DNA from: Boesenbergia rotunda
Taxonomy: Eukaryota > Streptophyta > Magnoliopsida > Zingiberales > Zingiberaceae
Reading direction: 5' to 3'
NCBI GenBank assembly: GCA_024364735.1
Contig: JAGFNQ010010092.1
Span: 1 to 64,000, forward strand
DNA: 64,000 nt
A program made the translations under genes and the position numbers. Positions 43,828-55,686 of this stretch are shown here, piece by piece (the first letter of the stretch is position 1; each line of letters starts with the position of its first letter). Under the pieces are notes generated by a model. It was not told where the DNA came from, made no database searches, and saw only the letters and a program-made list of their open reading frames with translations.

Positions 43828-46014
43828 TGTGACAACCCCTTAACTTCTCTCCCTTAAAGCGGATGTCACTTTTACTTAACCTTAACATCACCTTATTCTT
43901 AGCCTTAGGTTACAACTACTTGACTTCCCTTAACTTGCTCTGAATTTTTTTTCTTTTTTTAAAAAAAAACTTTCATTTTATTTGCTTTGCAAGGATTTGA
44001 CCCCATACCTCTTAGTTGTAAAACTGAAGCACTAACCATCTGCCCTACAACACTTTCTTTTCAATGGTACCAGTCGACTGCTAGATAGCCAGTCGACTGG
44101 TGTCAGCCACAGAAACTTTCTGTGCCCGGCACCAGTCGACTGGCCTCTTGGCAGTCAACTGGTGCATCGAACAGAAGGTTCTGTTCGATAGGGCAGTCGA
44201 CTGGTATCTGAACCAGTCGACTGGCACGCCTGAAAACTGCAGTTTCAGACCTGGGAACTCCTTTCAAGGGTCCACCATTCACACACTTTCAATGCATATA
44301 ATGAAACAACTTCAAATCTAAACTCTATACTAGTTTTATAAGCATCTTAACAACTCAAAACGAATCCAATAACTTGAAATTAGGATTTCTACGAAATTTA
44401 ACAAACTTATCAAAACACATGCAATCTCTACTAACTTTGTACCCAACTTTGACTCCATGTAAAGTTTAAATAAGGTGATCACATCCTACCAATCCAAAAC
44501 ATCAACCATGAGTTTCTATAAATCAAAACGCCTCTAAGACTTATCCCAAAGATCTCTTCCACGGTTCCGCCGCCACTGAACATCAATGCAAGTCCCGTTC
44601 GTCTCCATAGCTTATGCTTTTTCTTTACCTTTATCTGCAATAGAAGGAAATGCAACTAATAAGCGAATTGCTTAGTAAGTAAATCCTAACTCACAAATCC
44701 ATGTTATCGATAATAAACATGCTCATTTCAAAGAATGCTTGCTTCAAAATACATGCACTTGGAAATATTTGCACATGGGAACTTTCATACACTTATCATG
44801 CTCAATCATGCTTGAAAACATTTACTTGCATCAAAACACTTGCAAACTTAACATGCTCATGCTTTCTTTTGAGACTTGATACTTATACATTTCCATACTT
44901 TAAAACATTAACTTCTTTGCTCTTGCTCTTTAACATGCTTGTAACATAACCATGTTAACATACATAACAAAAACATGCACTTAAGAAAATTGAAACACTT
45001 ACATATACTCATATACTTCAAAATAATAATCAACTTTCTCAGGCCTTGGCACTGAACCATGGTATCAATGTACCAATGCGCGCATCCCTAATAGGTTTCG
45101 AGGTAGCTAGCCACCGCACCCTATTAGAGCTTCCTTCTAACTTTCTGTGAGCCTCTCATTTGCCCGGTACATGTCACTTTACAAAAGTAAAATACTTTCT
45201 TACTCAATATGCTTATACTTATCAAGCTATCTTTCTTTTTGCATAAATTTTGCATTACAAACTTTACCTTTCTTACTTGGAACATTCATCGAGCACCTTG
45301 CATGCCCTTAACCCAGAACTCATTTTTGGGACTTTTCAAGAACTTGGTCTTATCATACTTATATCACACATACAAACCTACTCAAATTCAAGTTCTATGA
45401 TAATAACATATATTCTTTAGAAACTTAAATCACACAATAAGACAATATTCTCAAAGTATGCACTTAGATCACAAAATTACGGTTCTACAACGAGAATCTA
45501 CATACGAAACTACTTCTATTGTAGGTGAGTGATTTACTTACCCTTTTTCTTGAAGAAAACTCACTAAGTATTTTGAAAAAACCTAGCGTAGGACTCCTCT
45601 TCTCTTCCTTGCGAGGAAACTCCACTCCTTGGCCCTAGGGAAGAAGCCCTAGGTTCTCCACTCAAGAAAAAGAAAAAGGAGGAAGAAAACCCTTGTTTTC
45701 GCAGCCCCCAAACCCCCTGCTCGCGCAGCCTCCAAAAACCTAATGGGGTCTTAACACAACTTAAGCGGAAGTTTAAATACCTCTTCATGAAAAAGCCTAA
45801 CTTACCTATAACATTAATTGGCTTCATCCTTTTCTGTGCTTGATACCCCTGCCCTTCTGGTTATCCAGACGCCCTTAAGGGCTTGCTTTGCCTTGTGGTC
45901 GCGGGATCAAACCTCCGCTCGACCCTTTCTTTTTTTCTTTTTATTTTAATTCGAAAAAATGCTAGAAAATTCAGAAAAATTCCTAATAATTCACAAAAAT
46001 TATTGGGTGTTACA
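43828..46014 (-). mobile_element. 5' LTR of gypsy T
   Basis: 2,187 bp, TGTGACAACCCC...GGGTGTTACA on the plus strand, so the minus strand begins TGTAACACCC as in many Tekay/Del elements. The base words ACTAG follow at 46015-46019 and would be the target duplication, but the other end is lost. It contains the palindrome cluster at 44070-44248. I recognise no gene in it. Confidence 0.85.
44070..44248. repeat. Three ~62-bp units of paired palindromes plus hairpin
   Basis: Palindromes of the CCAGTCGACTGG type lie at 44070, 44089, 44132, 44151 (CAGTCAACTG variant), 44193 and 44213. After each pair comes an inverted repeat: CACAGAAA/TTTCTGTG (44108-44124), ATCGAACAGAA/TTCTGTTCGAT (44166-44189) and CTGAAAACTG/CAGTTTCAG (44230-44248). 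The hairpins differ in sequence but stay symmetric. Confidence 0.85.
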
Positions 46015-46145
46015 ACTAGCCCTAGGAAAAATACGACCTGTGGCCCCTATACTACTCATTCTACTTTTATGAGTTAGGGTTTTCAGTATCTATAAATATC
46101 TAAATTTGAGACCCACATTCGTGACATCTAGCCTGGGGTTCATCA
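46015..46145 (+). mobile_element. 3' end of Athila M 5' LTR
   Basis: 131 bp matching the ends of K and of the solo LTR at 9438-11923, ending GGGTTCATCA just before the PBS. The rest of the LTR was lost with the left side of element T. Confidence 0.75.
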
Positions 46146-46151
46146 AATTTT

Positions 46152-46169
46152 TGGCGCCGTTGTTAGGGA
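46152..46169 (+). other. Primer-binding site of M (tRNA-Asp type)
   Basis: TGGCGCCGTTGTTAGGGA, close to the TGGCGCCGTTGCCGGGGA site of Athila-type elements. Confidence 0.8.
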
Positions 46170-46279
46170 CCAACTAGTTGAGTTTGTTTGATTTTTGCTT
46201 GCGTGCTTACTGCTATATCTTTTGATCTATTTTATCTATTTTATTTTTCCATATACATTTGCTGCGATTTGTTTGTTTT

Positions 46280-49224
46280 ATGACCAGGTCCGTAGGTGGT
46301 GATCTCGAGGAACTAGACCCTGAAATTGAGAGGACTTTCAGAGCAAGGAGGAACCAAGGTATAATTTCAGAGCTATTGATATTCCTCCTCTTCAGACTAT
46401 TCCTACTCATTCAAGCATTATCATGGCAGACCACCAGAAGACCATGAAAGAACTTGCAGCACTAGATGATACCTTTCAGTACTCCAGCATTGCTTATCCA
46501 AAGATGACTGGCGATTTTGAGCTTAGATCAGGACTATTCCACTTGTTGCCTAAATTTCAAGGATTATCTGGAGAGGATCCAAACAGACATCTGCATGAAT
46601 TTCACATAGTCTGCTCCACCATGAAGCCTCAGGGGATTTCAGAAGAAGATATTAAGCTGAGAGCATTTTCATTTTCTCTTACTGGAGCAGGAAAGGATTG
46701 ATTCTACTATTTACCTACTGGGCACGTGTCTAGCTGGATTTCTATGAAGAAGGCATTTCTAGAAAAATACTTCGCAGCTTCTAGGACTGCAATTATCAGA
46801 AAGAGTATCTGTGGAATACATCAGGTAGTGGGAGAGACTCTTTATGACTATTGGGAAAGATTCAACAAGCTTTGCTCTAGTTGCCCATAGCACCAGATCA
46901 GTGAGCAGCTCCTCATTCAGTATTTCTACGAGGGTTTATTGTAGATGGATAGGATCATGATAGATGCTGCAGCTAGAGGAGCCCTAGTTAACAAAACACC
47001 AGATCAAGCTAGGGAGCTGATTTCAAACATGGCAAAGAACTCACAGCAGTTTGGAAGCAGAGCATTGTCCACCAGAGGAGTGAATGAGGTCCAGGTGGCT
47101 TCTAATGAACAAAGGGAAATTAGGAATTCTCTGGTAGAGCTCACATCATTGGTGAAGCAAATGGCTCTTAATAATGCAAGCCAAAATCCCAATTTTTCGG
47201 TACCTCCACAATCAAGCCAAGTGATGAGGGTATGTGGTATTTGCTCTAGCCAAGAACATAATTCAGATTCATGTCCCAACCTTCAACAAGATGAAACAAT
47301 AGCGGCGTTGGTTAGGGGACAATTTCAAGCCAAGAATAACCCCTACTCATCCACTTACAACCCTGGTTGGAGGGACCATCCAAATCTGAAGTATAGCAAC
47401 TCTTTTTACCAACAAAACCCATCACAACAACAATTTCAGTAGCCTCAACAAACTTTCCAGCAACCGCAGCAATCTCAGCAGTAATTCCAGCAATTCCAGC
47501 CTCAATTCCAGCAACCTTTTCAAGGGAATTAACAAGGTTTCCAAGGAAATTTGAATTTTCAGCAACAATATCAACCCTTACAGCAACAATTCCAACAATC
47601 ACAGCAAAGTTTTCAGCCTTTGAATCAAAACTTTCAGCCACAAAATCAAGGTTTTCAGCCCACTCAGTTTCAATCTTCACCACAACCATTTCCACTTCAA
47701 AACCAAAATTTTCAGGGCTATAATTCTCAACAAGTTCAGCCATCATTCCAACCCAATTATCAACCATTTCAGCAGCCATTTCAGCCCTATAATCAGCCCC
47801 AACAGCCCCAATTCCAACAATCACAGCAGGATAACACTTTTTAGCAGCCTACCTCATCATTTCAAGGTCAATCAAAGCCTCATGCTAACCAAGGGGGCTA
47901 TGGAGGCTCTAGTGGGGGAAATGCGCAACAACAAAGGATAGAAGAGATGCTTCAACAACTTTTACAACAACAAAGAAATGATCCCACCATACAAAACATC
48001 GAAAGGCAAATTGGACAATTCGCTAGTGGGATGAACCAAATTCAAGTTCAAGGATCAAGCCAACTACCTTCTCAAGCTACTCCCATTCCAAAGGGAAACA
48101 TTAGCGCTATTACTTTGAGGAGTGGGAAGGTTGCTTCAACTCAAAATGGTCCAAGAGCTGATTTTTCTGAAAATAGGGTAGCACCTACATTTTCAGCACC
48201 AATCAGCCCTGAAATCACTTCAAAATCAGTTGGTTCCACCCCTAGTCCGTGCTCAACTCCTTCCTCAAGTAATCCTGTGATTTTGGTGGAAAATGAGGGA
48301 GAAATCATAGGCGAAACCGACCTTACAGCAGCTACATCGAGTGGGACAGCAGCTCAAAATTCAGCCCCTCCAATTTCAGTTCTAGAGGAAGAAATGAGAG
48401 TTCCCTTGCCCTTTCCACATCGAAAAACTCAAGCCAAAAGGCAAGTGGAGGAGGAGAAAGCTAAAGAATACAATAAGCTTGTAAAGATGTTTAGCAAAGT
48501 AGAGATTAATGTACCCCTGTTGACCATGATTAAACAGATTCCTAAGTATGCAAAATTCCTGAAAGATTTATGTGTTCACAAGAAGAAGCTTAAGGAGAAT
48601 GAGTTGGTCATCTTGGGGAAAAATGTTTCATCACTCATCCATGCCATACCTCAAATGTGTGAAGACCCTGGAGTTTTTACTGTATCATGTGAGATAGGGA
48701 GGACTATGTTTCATGACGCCATGCTAGACTTGGGAGCCTCCATCAATGTAATGCCCAGATCGGTCTTCCAGATGCTTGGCATTGGCCCTCTGTAGCCCAC
48801 TGGAGTGGTAATTCAGTTAGCGGACAAAAGTCAGACCCATCCAGCAGGAATTATTAAAGATGTTTTGGTAAAAGTAAAGGAGATGATTTTCCCTACAGAC
48901 TTCTACATTTTGGACATGGAAGGAGACTATCTTGCACACAGATCCCCACTTATCCTTGGGAGGCCTTTTCTGAAGACTGCAAGGACAAAAATTGACGTTT
49001 ATGCTGGCACACTTTCGATGGAAGTGGGGGACACAGTAGTTCAGTTTAGTATTTTCAATGCCATGAAGTACCCTAGGGAAGATCACTCTATTATGAGCAT
49101 TGACATTCTGGATGGCTGGTTGTTACAGATTCAGTGGTTGAGGGAGTTTCACATGATTCTTCTGGAGGAGATATTTTTTCAGAGGAGGTTGAGGGAGTAC
49201 TTGCTATTGAGACTGAGGAGATAA
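46280..49224 (+). pseudogene. Athila-type gag-protease of element M
   Basis: Starts at ATG 46280 (MTRSVGGDLEELDPEIERTF). A 1-nt loss near 46353 shifts the frame; from there one frame runs to 49224. Order: Retrotrans_gag core (LPKFQGLSGEDPNRHLHEF), CCHC knuckle (CGICSSQEHNSDSC), a Gln/Phe/Pro-rich tract of ~150 residues (47340-47850), a linker, and a retropepsin-like domain with DLGASINVMP near 48727 and ILGRPFL near 48954. Stops lie at 46699, 46888, 46942, 47440, 47482, 47530, 47842 and 48793. RT and later domains are missing: element I abuts at about 49225. Confidence 0.88.
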
Positions 49225-49674
49225 AATAATTTTCGAAACTCTTCCCTTTTTGTTTAAAAAAGACTAAGTACTAGTTAAAAAAAACTAAGTACTTGATTTG
49301 CACCCAAAAAATTATACTTTGAAAAAGTATTGAGTACTTTTTGGAAAAATATTTTGTACTTTTAGTAAAATATTTTGAACTTAGAAAATTTTTGCACGTA
49401 AAGAAATATTGCCTTAGAAAATTTTTCAGTTTAGAAAAGATTTTCAACAAAAATTGCACTCATAAAAGATTTTCACTTAAACCAAAATTATCCACTTTTA
49501 AAAAAAATTTCACTTAGAGAAATGTAGTGCATTTAGAAAAATTAGTATTTTGAAAAAAATTTGCACTTAGTACTTTGAAAAATATTTTGCATAAAAATTT
49601 GTCAGAAAAAGTATTTTTAATATTATTTTATTTTGAAAACACAATATTTTACTTGACTTGGTTTCTTTTCCATT

Positions 49675-50282
49675 CTGACACAATCCTAGGAAACCTTGAT
49701 AATTACAAGGACATTTCCCTGAGTGTCCTGGAAATTCTCCAAATTCAAGTAAATATTATTTCAGATCGATTCCAAAAGTCAAAAGGATTTTGAAAATAAC
49801 TTCTTGACTTGGATTCTTTTCCAGTCTGACACAATCCTAGGAAACCTTGTTAACTACAAGGACTTTTCCCTAAGTGTCCTGAAAAATTCTCCAAGCTCAA
49901 GTAAGATTATTTTCAAAACTATTAAAAAAAAAGTTTTTGAAAGTGATTTTTATAAAAAAATGACTTTAACGTGATAGTATTTTAAAGAGAAAATACTTAT
50001 ATTTTCAAAAAGATTCTGAAACTACAGTGAATGAAAACATTTTGAAATGTTCAATAATTTTTTTAATTTGACCTCCCCCTAAACTTGACACAGTCCTCGG
50101 AAGCTTGTTGACTACAAGTAATCTTCCTTTGAGTCTTAGGGTTTGATTCAGACCAAAAGAATTATCTAATAATTAAAAAATGTTAGAAAATAGAATTACT
50201 TTCTTTTGACTTAGACTCCCCCTAAATCTGACACAATCCTAGGAGTTCTTGTAGATCAAGAAGAAAACTCCCTATGTGTCTT
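49675..50282 (-). repeat. Hairpin repeats, copy 2 set
   Basis: Four copies at 49675-49730, 49826-49881, 50085-50140 and 50228-50282. Each has GACACAAT...GTGTC outer arms and an inner stem such as CCTTGT/ACAAGG, CTTGT/ACAAG or TTCTTG/CAAGAA around a 5-nt loop. A fifth, near 50472, has lost its inner stem. Confidence 0.7.
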
Positions 50283-50904
50283 TCAGGGTTTATCAAAATC
50301 AAAAGATTAACTTAAAACAATTTCTGAACGAAAGAATAGAAAACATTTCTAAACGAAGGATATCAAAATCAAACTGATAGTATGATAATTTTCAAAATAC
50401 TTTTCGAATAATTTTTAAAGCATAAAAGTTTTCAAAAAAGTTTTTTCAATTAAAAAAAACACACTCCCCCTGAACTTGGCACCGTCTGACTCTAACTAAG
50501 TGTCTTAAGGGACTTTAGTGTTGACCTAAAAGGCTTGTGTCTAATTGTGTAGGTCAAACAATTTTTTGAAAGGATATAATTTTGAAAATCTATAATATAT
50601 AAGCAATCAGACAAGCATGAAATCCATAAAAATATTATTATGTTAAAACATTATTTTGAAAATAGATTTTTAGAAAAATATCCTAAGAATTTTGAAAATA
50701 ATTTTGAAAAGCATTTTTCAATTTATTAGTCATTAACATCTCACCCATTCTAAATGTCTCAGTACAAGCAAACATGGTTGCCTTATGAGTGTATTGTGAG
50801 ATGCTTGAATAATTTTTTTTTTAATTAATGTTCAATCTAAGATTTAATTAAAACTTATGTTAGATTCAATTTTATCAAATAGTAAATTAAATTTGAGTTT
50901 CAAT

Positions 50905-51240
50905 AATCGACTTCCAGGTCTTGGCGAGGCACAGTGGCTTTTTTTGGCCGTAGCCTTATTGGAGCAATAACCCTTTCCTTGACAAAGCCTTTTATCGAAT
51001 GTTCATTTTCAAATTACTTTTTGAAAAATTTTGGTCTAACTAACTTAGGTTTTGGATCAATAGCTTCGGCTAGTTCCACCAGACTAAACAGACCAAGTAA
51101 GATACGCCTTACCCTACTTGACCTTATTAGAAGGGCTTCTCTAACGTACTATCATCTCACCTCCACCTAATACTATGTTGTTCAAGTTTTAACTAGTCTT
51201 TTTCCTATCTAACCGTTCTAAATCATGCATAAAATTAAAC
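50905..51240 (-). other. Conserved non-coding module, copy 3
   Basis: Reversed relative of 24675-25015, sharing the TAGTACGTTAG, TAGCCGAAGCTA and TGCCTCGCCAAGACCTGGAA words in the same order. Confidence 0.65.
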
Positions 51241-51479
51241 ATGAAAGTCATGACATATAATAATAAAAAATTAGCAAATGCATGAGCATGGCAGTTATGC
51301 ATGAGTCAAACAAGTCAAACCATTTTACTTAAGTTTCTAATAATGTATCAAATTCTCAATTTGATACATGTCGTGTGAACCCGTGAATATGTCAACCCAC
51401 TTTAACATATTTAATTTTATTAAATTGATTGTTGCAGTTGGGTAAGATTTTATTTAATTTGAGTTTAAGTTATTAAGAT

Positions 51480-51750
51480 TTAATTAGAATTAAGAATTAT
51501 TAAGACTTAATTAGAGGATTAATTATATTTGGATTTAACATTGAAGTTATTTAAGAATTAATTAAGGATTAATTGGAGTTAAGTTAATTAAGAATTAATT
51601 GAAGTTAAGTTAATTAAGAATTAATTGGAGTTAAGTTAATTAAGAATTAATTGAGGTTAAGTTAATTAAAATTAAAAAAATTAATTAAGGTTAAAATAAT
51701 TAAGGATTAAATAACGAAAAAAATTAATTAAGATTTAATTAAGGATTAAA
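51480..51750 (-). repeat. 26-bp TTAATTAAG repeats
   Basis: Repeated phrases of about 26 bp built on TTAATTAAGAATTAATT plus GAAGTTAAG, with decay on both sides. A related block is at 55240-55560. Confidence 0.75.
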
Positions 51751-51753
51751 TAA

Positions 51754-52720
51754 TTAATTTGATTTAAGTTTCAAAATTTCTGGGTTAATTAATAGTTGTG
51801 GGTTTAATTGCATCATTTTCATTATTTCAAAAATGTCTGACTTATCTGCTATTTCTTCTTCATTTAATTTTTCAAGTTTTTCTAACACTTCTACTTTGTT
51901 TGAAGTTTTGTAGATTTTATTGACTGCAGCCTTGATTCTAGAAAATTCATCTTCCTCCTTATCTTCATCATCAAGGTCATATTCTTCTATATCTTCATTG
52001 TAAGTAGAGTAATTTTCAGGGCTACTAGTTAGTATTTTATAATTATCTTCAAGATTATCTAAGAAATTAATAATCAAATCATTATCTAAAGAGATTTTAT
52101 TTTCAATATCCTCAAAATTATCTTCAACAACTTCAAAATTATCTTCAACAACATCAAAATTATCTTTAATATCCTCAAAATTATCTTTAATATCCTCAAA
52201 AAAATCTCCAATATTTTCAGGATATCTTTAATATCATCATTATCCTTAGAAATATCCTCAGAAAAATCTCCAATATTTTCAGGATTATCATTAATATTTT
52301 AGAAAAATTATTAGAATTAATTCTAAAAATTATTGCATTGATATTAAAAATTAACGAGTTGAGATTTTATATTTTCCTATTGTCTATATTTGGTAACTGG
52401 TCATTCAATATATTGATTTGGCTATACAAAAAGTCTAATTTATCTAAATAATTATCTAACTTATCTAAACTATCAACATTATTGTATGACTGTGCAGAAA
52501 TTTGTAAGTTTTTACAAACATAAATTTTTCGTACCTTGGACGGACACTGATTCTTGTAGTGTCCGTGCTTTTGACATTTGAAGCACTTGATTTGACTCTT
52601 ATCCCTTCAGACCCGGGCGCTGGTACCTCTTTAGTCGCCGTTGGTGAAAATCGAGTCTTACGAGTATGACACTGATTTTTATAGTGTCCTCTCTCCCTGC
52701 ACTTGAAACATATAATATGA
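51754..52720 (-). pseudogene. Zinc-knuckle gag-like frame of I copy 2
   Basis: The minus strand shows two CCHC knuckles, CFKCRERGHYKNQC (about 52660-52720) and CFKCQKHGHYKNQC (about 52550-52590), then a long Asn/Asp/Glu/Ile-rich low-complexity region, ending in an open 107-codon piece (51754-52077) rich in acidic residues. Indels break the middle. It corresponds to 55687-56412. Two knuckles suggest RNA binding as in gag, but no capsid domain is visible. Function is not known. Confidence 0.6.
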
Positions 52721-52830
52721 AATTTAAAATTTGCATACTTAAAAAAAATATACCTGATTCACCCCTGGGCTCCCCCTCAACTCCTGGCATCTTTGCTCTG
52801 TTGGCGGTTAGTCCGGTGAAGAGCTACTAG

Positions 52831-52842
52831 GCTCTGATACCA
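52831..52842 (-). other. Primer-binding site of I copy 2
   Basis: Minus strand TGGTATCAGAGC, two bases from the mini-LTR. Confidence 0.85.
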
Positions 52843-52844
52843 CT

Positions 52845-53007
52845 TGTGGGGACCAGTGTCGTCGATAGAGAGGGGGGGAATATTGACTCGTTAAAAACTT
52901 CGGGAAACTCGTCTTTCAATTCTCATTCGTTCTAATCAGAGGGTTAGTAGTAGCGGAAATAATAAAGAACGAAAATAGAACAACCCAGTATACATCTTGC
53001 ACCAACA
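52845..53007 (-). mobile_element. 163-bp mini-LTR between I copies
   Basis: TGTGGGGACCAG...TTGCACCAACA: both ends match LTR 56631-58321 but about 1.5 kb of the middle is missing. It is flanked by a PBS on one side and a polypurine tract on the other, so it is a real LTR with an internal deletion. Confidence 0.8.
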
Positions 53008-53021
53008 ATCTCCCCCTTTTT
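53008..53021 (-). other. Polypurine tract of I copy 1
   Basis: Minus strand AAAAAGGGGGAGAT, identical to that of element C. Confidence 0.8.
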
Positions 53022-53392
53022 GATGTTTGACAATAACTTAAGTTAGATTAAGTCTAAGGGTTAAATCCAGGTTTAATCCTTTGGGAGAAAATGAAAAAAT
53101 TTCTAACTTAAGCTCCTCTCTCCCCCTTTGTCACACATCAAAAAAATCACAAAAAAATTTACACCAACAATGAAAATTTTGAAATGAACACAAGTCTTTC
53201 TCCCTTTTTATGATCATTTCTCTCCTCCTTTTGAAAATACTTAGGATAATTTTTTGAAAGCATATATAAATTTTGAAAAACAAATTTCAAAACTCTTCCC
53301 CTTTTTGAGAAAAACTACGTACTTGTTTAAAAAAAATATTTAATTGCACCAAAAATAAGGGAAAACTATAAAAAAATTGAACTTCTCTAAGT

Positions 53393-54315
53393 CTGACAAC
53401 AATCCTAGGAATCTTGTTGATCACAAGAAAATTTCTATGTGTCTTGGGGATTTTCCATAAATGAATATTTTTAATAAAATTTTGTTTTGAAAACATAATA
53501 ATTTTCTTGATTTTGGTTTCTTTTCCAGTCTGACACAATCCTAGGAAACCTTGTTAACTACAAGGAATTTTTTCTAAGTGCCCTGTTAATTTTCCAAACA
53601 CAAGATGAGATGAATTTTTTAAAGACTTTGTTTAAAAGATGGAAAGATTTTCACAAAATGATTTTCAAAAGATAGTGTTTTGAAAAGAGAATAATATGTT
53701 TTCAAAATGATTTTGAAAATATACTGTATGAAAACATAATATTTTTGAAATTTAATAGTTCTTTTAATTTGACCTCTCCCTAAACCTGACACAGTCCTAG
53801 GTAACTTGTTGACTACAAGTGATCTTCCTCTGAGTCTTAGGGTTTGATTCAAATGAAAAGAATTATTTAATAATCTAAAAAAACATCAGAAAATAGAATC
53901 AATTTCTTTTGAGTAGGACTCCCCCTAAATCTGACACAATCTTAGGAATCCTTGAAGATCATAAAGGATATTTACTATGTGTCTTTAGAGTTCATCCACA
54001 TCAAAAGAATAATTAATACATTTTTGAAATAAGTTTTGAAATATTATAGTTTTGAAGGAAATATATTTTTTTTAAAAATATTTTGAATCAATTTTTGAAA
54101 CAATTTTCAAGAATGTATTTTGAAATGATGAATTTTTAAAGCATAAATCATTTTAAAAGATCTAAATTTTCCAAAAGAATAATTTTTGAAATGATGTTTT
54201 TGAAAAGCATAATTTTGAAAATAATTATTTAAAAGAACAAAAAAGAAACCTCTCCCTAAACCTGACACCATTTGGCTACCCTTGTTAACTACAAGGACCT
54301 CTACCTAAGTGTCTT
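53393..54315 (-). repeat. Hairpin repeats, copy 1 set
   Basis: Five copies at 53393-53446, 53530-53585, 53785-53841, 53931-53994 and 54261-54315. Inner stems include TCTTGT/ACAAGA, CCTTGT/ACAAGG, CTTGT/ACAAG and ATCCTT/AAGGAT. Confidence 0.7.
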
Positions 54316-54704
54316 AAGGGACTTTAGTGTTGACCTAAAAGGTTGTGTCTTTGTGTATAGGTCAAATAATTTTCGAAATAGATATATGATTTTTGAAAAT
54401 GTATTTTATAGATAAGCAATCAGGCAAGCATGAAATTCATAAAAACATTATTATGTTTAAACATTATTTTGAAAATATATTTTAAGAAAATATCCTAAAG
54501 ATTTTCAAAACATTTTGAAAAACATTTATCAATTAATTAGTCTTTAACATCTCACTCATTCTAAGTGTCGCAGTACAAGCAAGCATAGTTGCCTTATGGG
54601 TGTATTATGAGATGCTTGAATAATTTTTCTCAATTTATTTATAGACTGGTTGACCTTAAGTTAGATTCGAGTTTAATTAATTTGTAATTTAAAAGTAGAT
54701 TTTA

Positions 54705-54995
54705 ATAATCGACTTCTAGGTCTTGGCGAAGCACAGAGGCCTTCTTTGGTCGTAGCCTTATTGGATCATGAACCCTTTCCTTAGGAAAAGCCTTTTCAAT
54801 AAATAATACCTTTATCTTACTCTTTGAAAAACTCTGGTCTAACTAGTCTAGAATGTGACGAGGTAGCTTCGGCTAGTTCCACTTAGCTAGGCTAAGCTTC
54901 CCTAACGTACTATTATCTCGCCCCACCCTGGTACTAGATAGACAAGTATCAACTAATCTTTTTCCTATCTAACCATTCTAAATCATGCATAAAAT
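54705..54995 (-). other. Conserved non-coding module, copy 4
   Basis: Reversed copy of the post-gag module of element C, slightly shortened. Confidence 0.6.
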
Positions 54996-55686
54996 TAAAC
55001 ATGAATGACATGACAAATATTTTAAAAAAATCAGCAAATGCATGAACATGACATTTATGCATGAGTCAATCAAGTCAAAACATTTTATTTGGTTTCTAAT
55101 AATGTATCAAATTCTCGATTTGATACATATCGTGTGAACCCACGAATACGCCAACCCACTTTGACATATTTAATATTATTAATTTGATTGTTCAGTTGGG
55201 TAAGATTTTATTTAATTTCATATCTGAAAGTAATTAATTAGAATTTAGTTCATGGATTAAGGATTGAAATTATTAAGGATTTGTTAAGAATGAAATTATT
55301 ACTAATTAATTTGTATTAAAAATTGTTAGGAATTAATTAGAGTTAAAATTGTTACGAATTAATTAAAGTTAAAAATTGGTATGAATTAATTAGGGTTAAA
55401 TTAATTAAGACTTAATTAGAGTTAAATTAATTAAGAATTAATTAGAGTTAAATTAATTAAGAATTAATTAGAATTAAATTGTTAAGAGTTAATTAGGATT
55501 AAAATTAAGAGTTAAGGTTTAAATTATTTAAAAATTAATGTTGAAGTTATTAATTAAAGATTAAATTGTTAACAGTTTTGGGTCTAGTTGCATCAATTCT
55601 ATTATTTCAAAAATATCTGAATCATCTACTATTCCTTTTTCATTTAATTTTTCAAGTTTATCTAATACTTCTACTTTGTTTGAATT

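Larger units (their letters stand above)
39299..46014 (-). mobile_element. Ty3/gypsy chromovirus T (whole, 3' LTR lost)
   Basis: Minus strand: 5' LTR, PBS, gag, protease remnant, RT-RNase H-integrase with a chromodomain-like tail; the 3' LTR is missing. The pol style and ~2.2-kb LTR suggest the Tekay/Del clade. It sits in the 5' LTR of Athila element M. Confidence 0.85.
49225..51753 (-). mobile_element. Non-coding part of I copy 2
   Basis: AT-rich DNA with four or five hairpin repeats (49675-50282), the conserved module (50905-51240), and TTAATTAAGAATTAATT repeats (51480-51750). No gene; the last ~270 bp before the expected polypurine tract are missing. Confidence 0.6.
53022..55686 (-). mobile_element. 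Non-coding part of I copy 1
   Basis: Same layout as copy 2: hairpin repeats (53393-54315), conserved module (54705-54995) and TTAATTAAG-type repeats (55240-55560). No gene is supported; small minus frames such as 53287-53538 are AT-rich noise. Confidence 0.6.

Noticed and set aside
47312..47824. 170-codon minus-strand frame
   Set aside because: Shadow of the Gln/Phe-rich tract of Athila gag; composition mirrors the plus strand.
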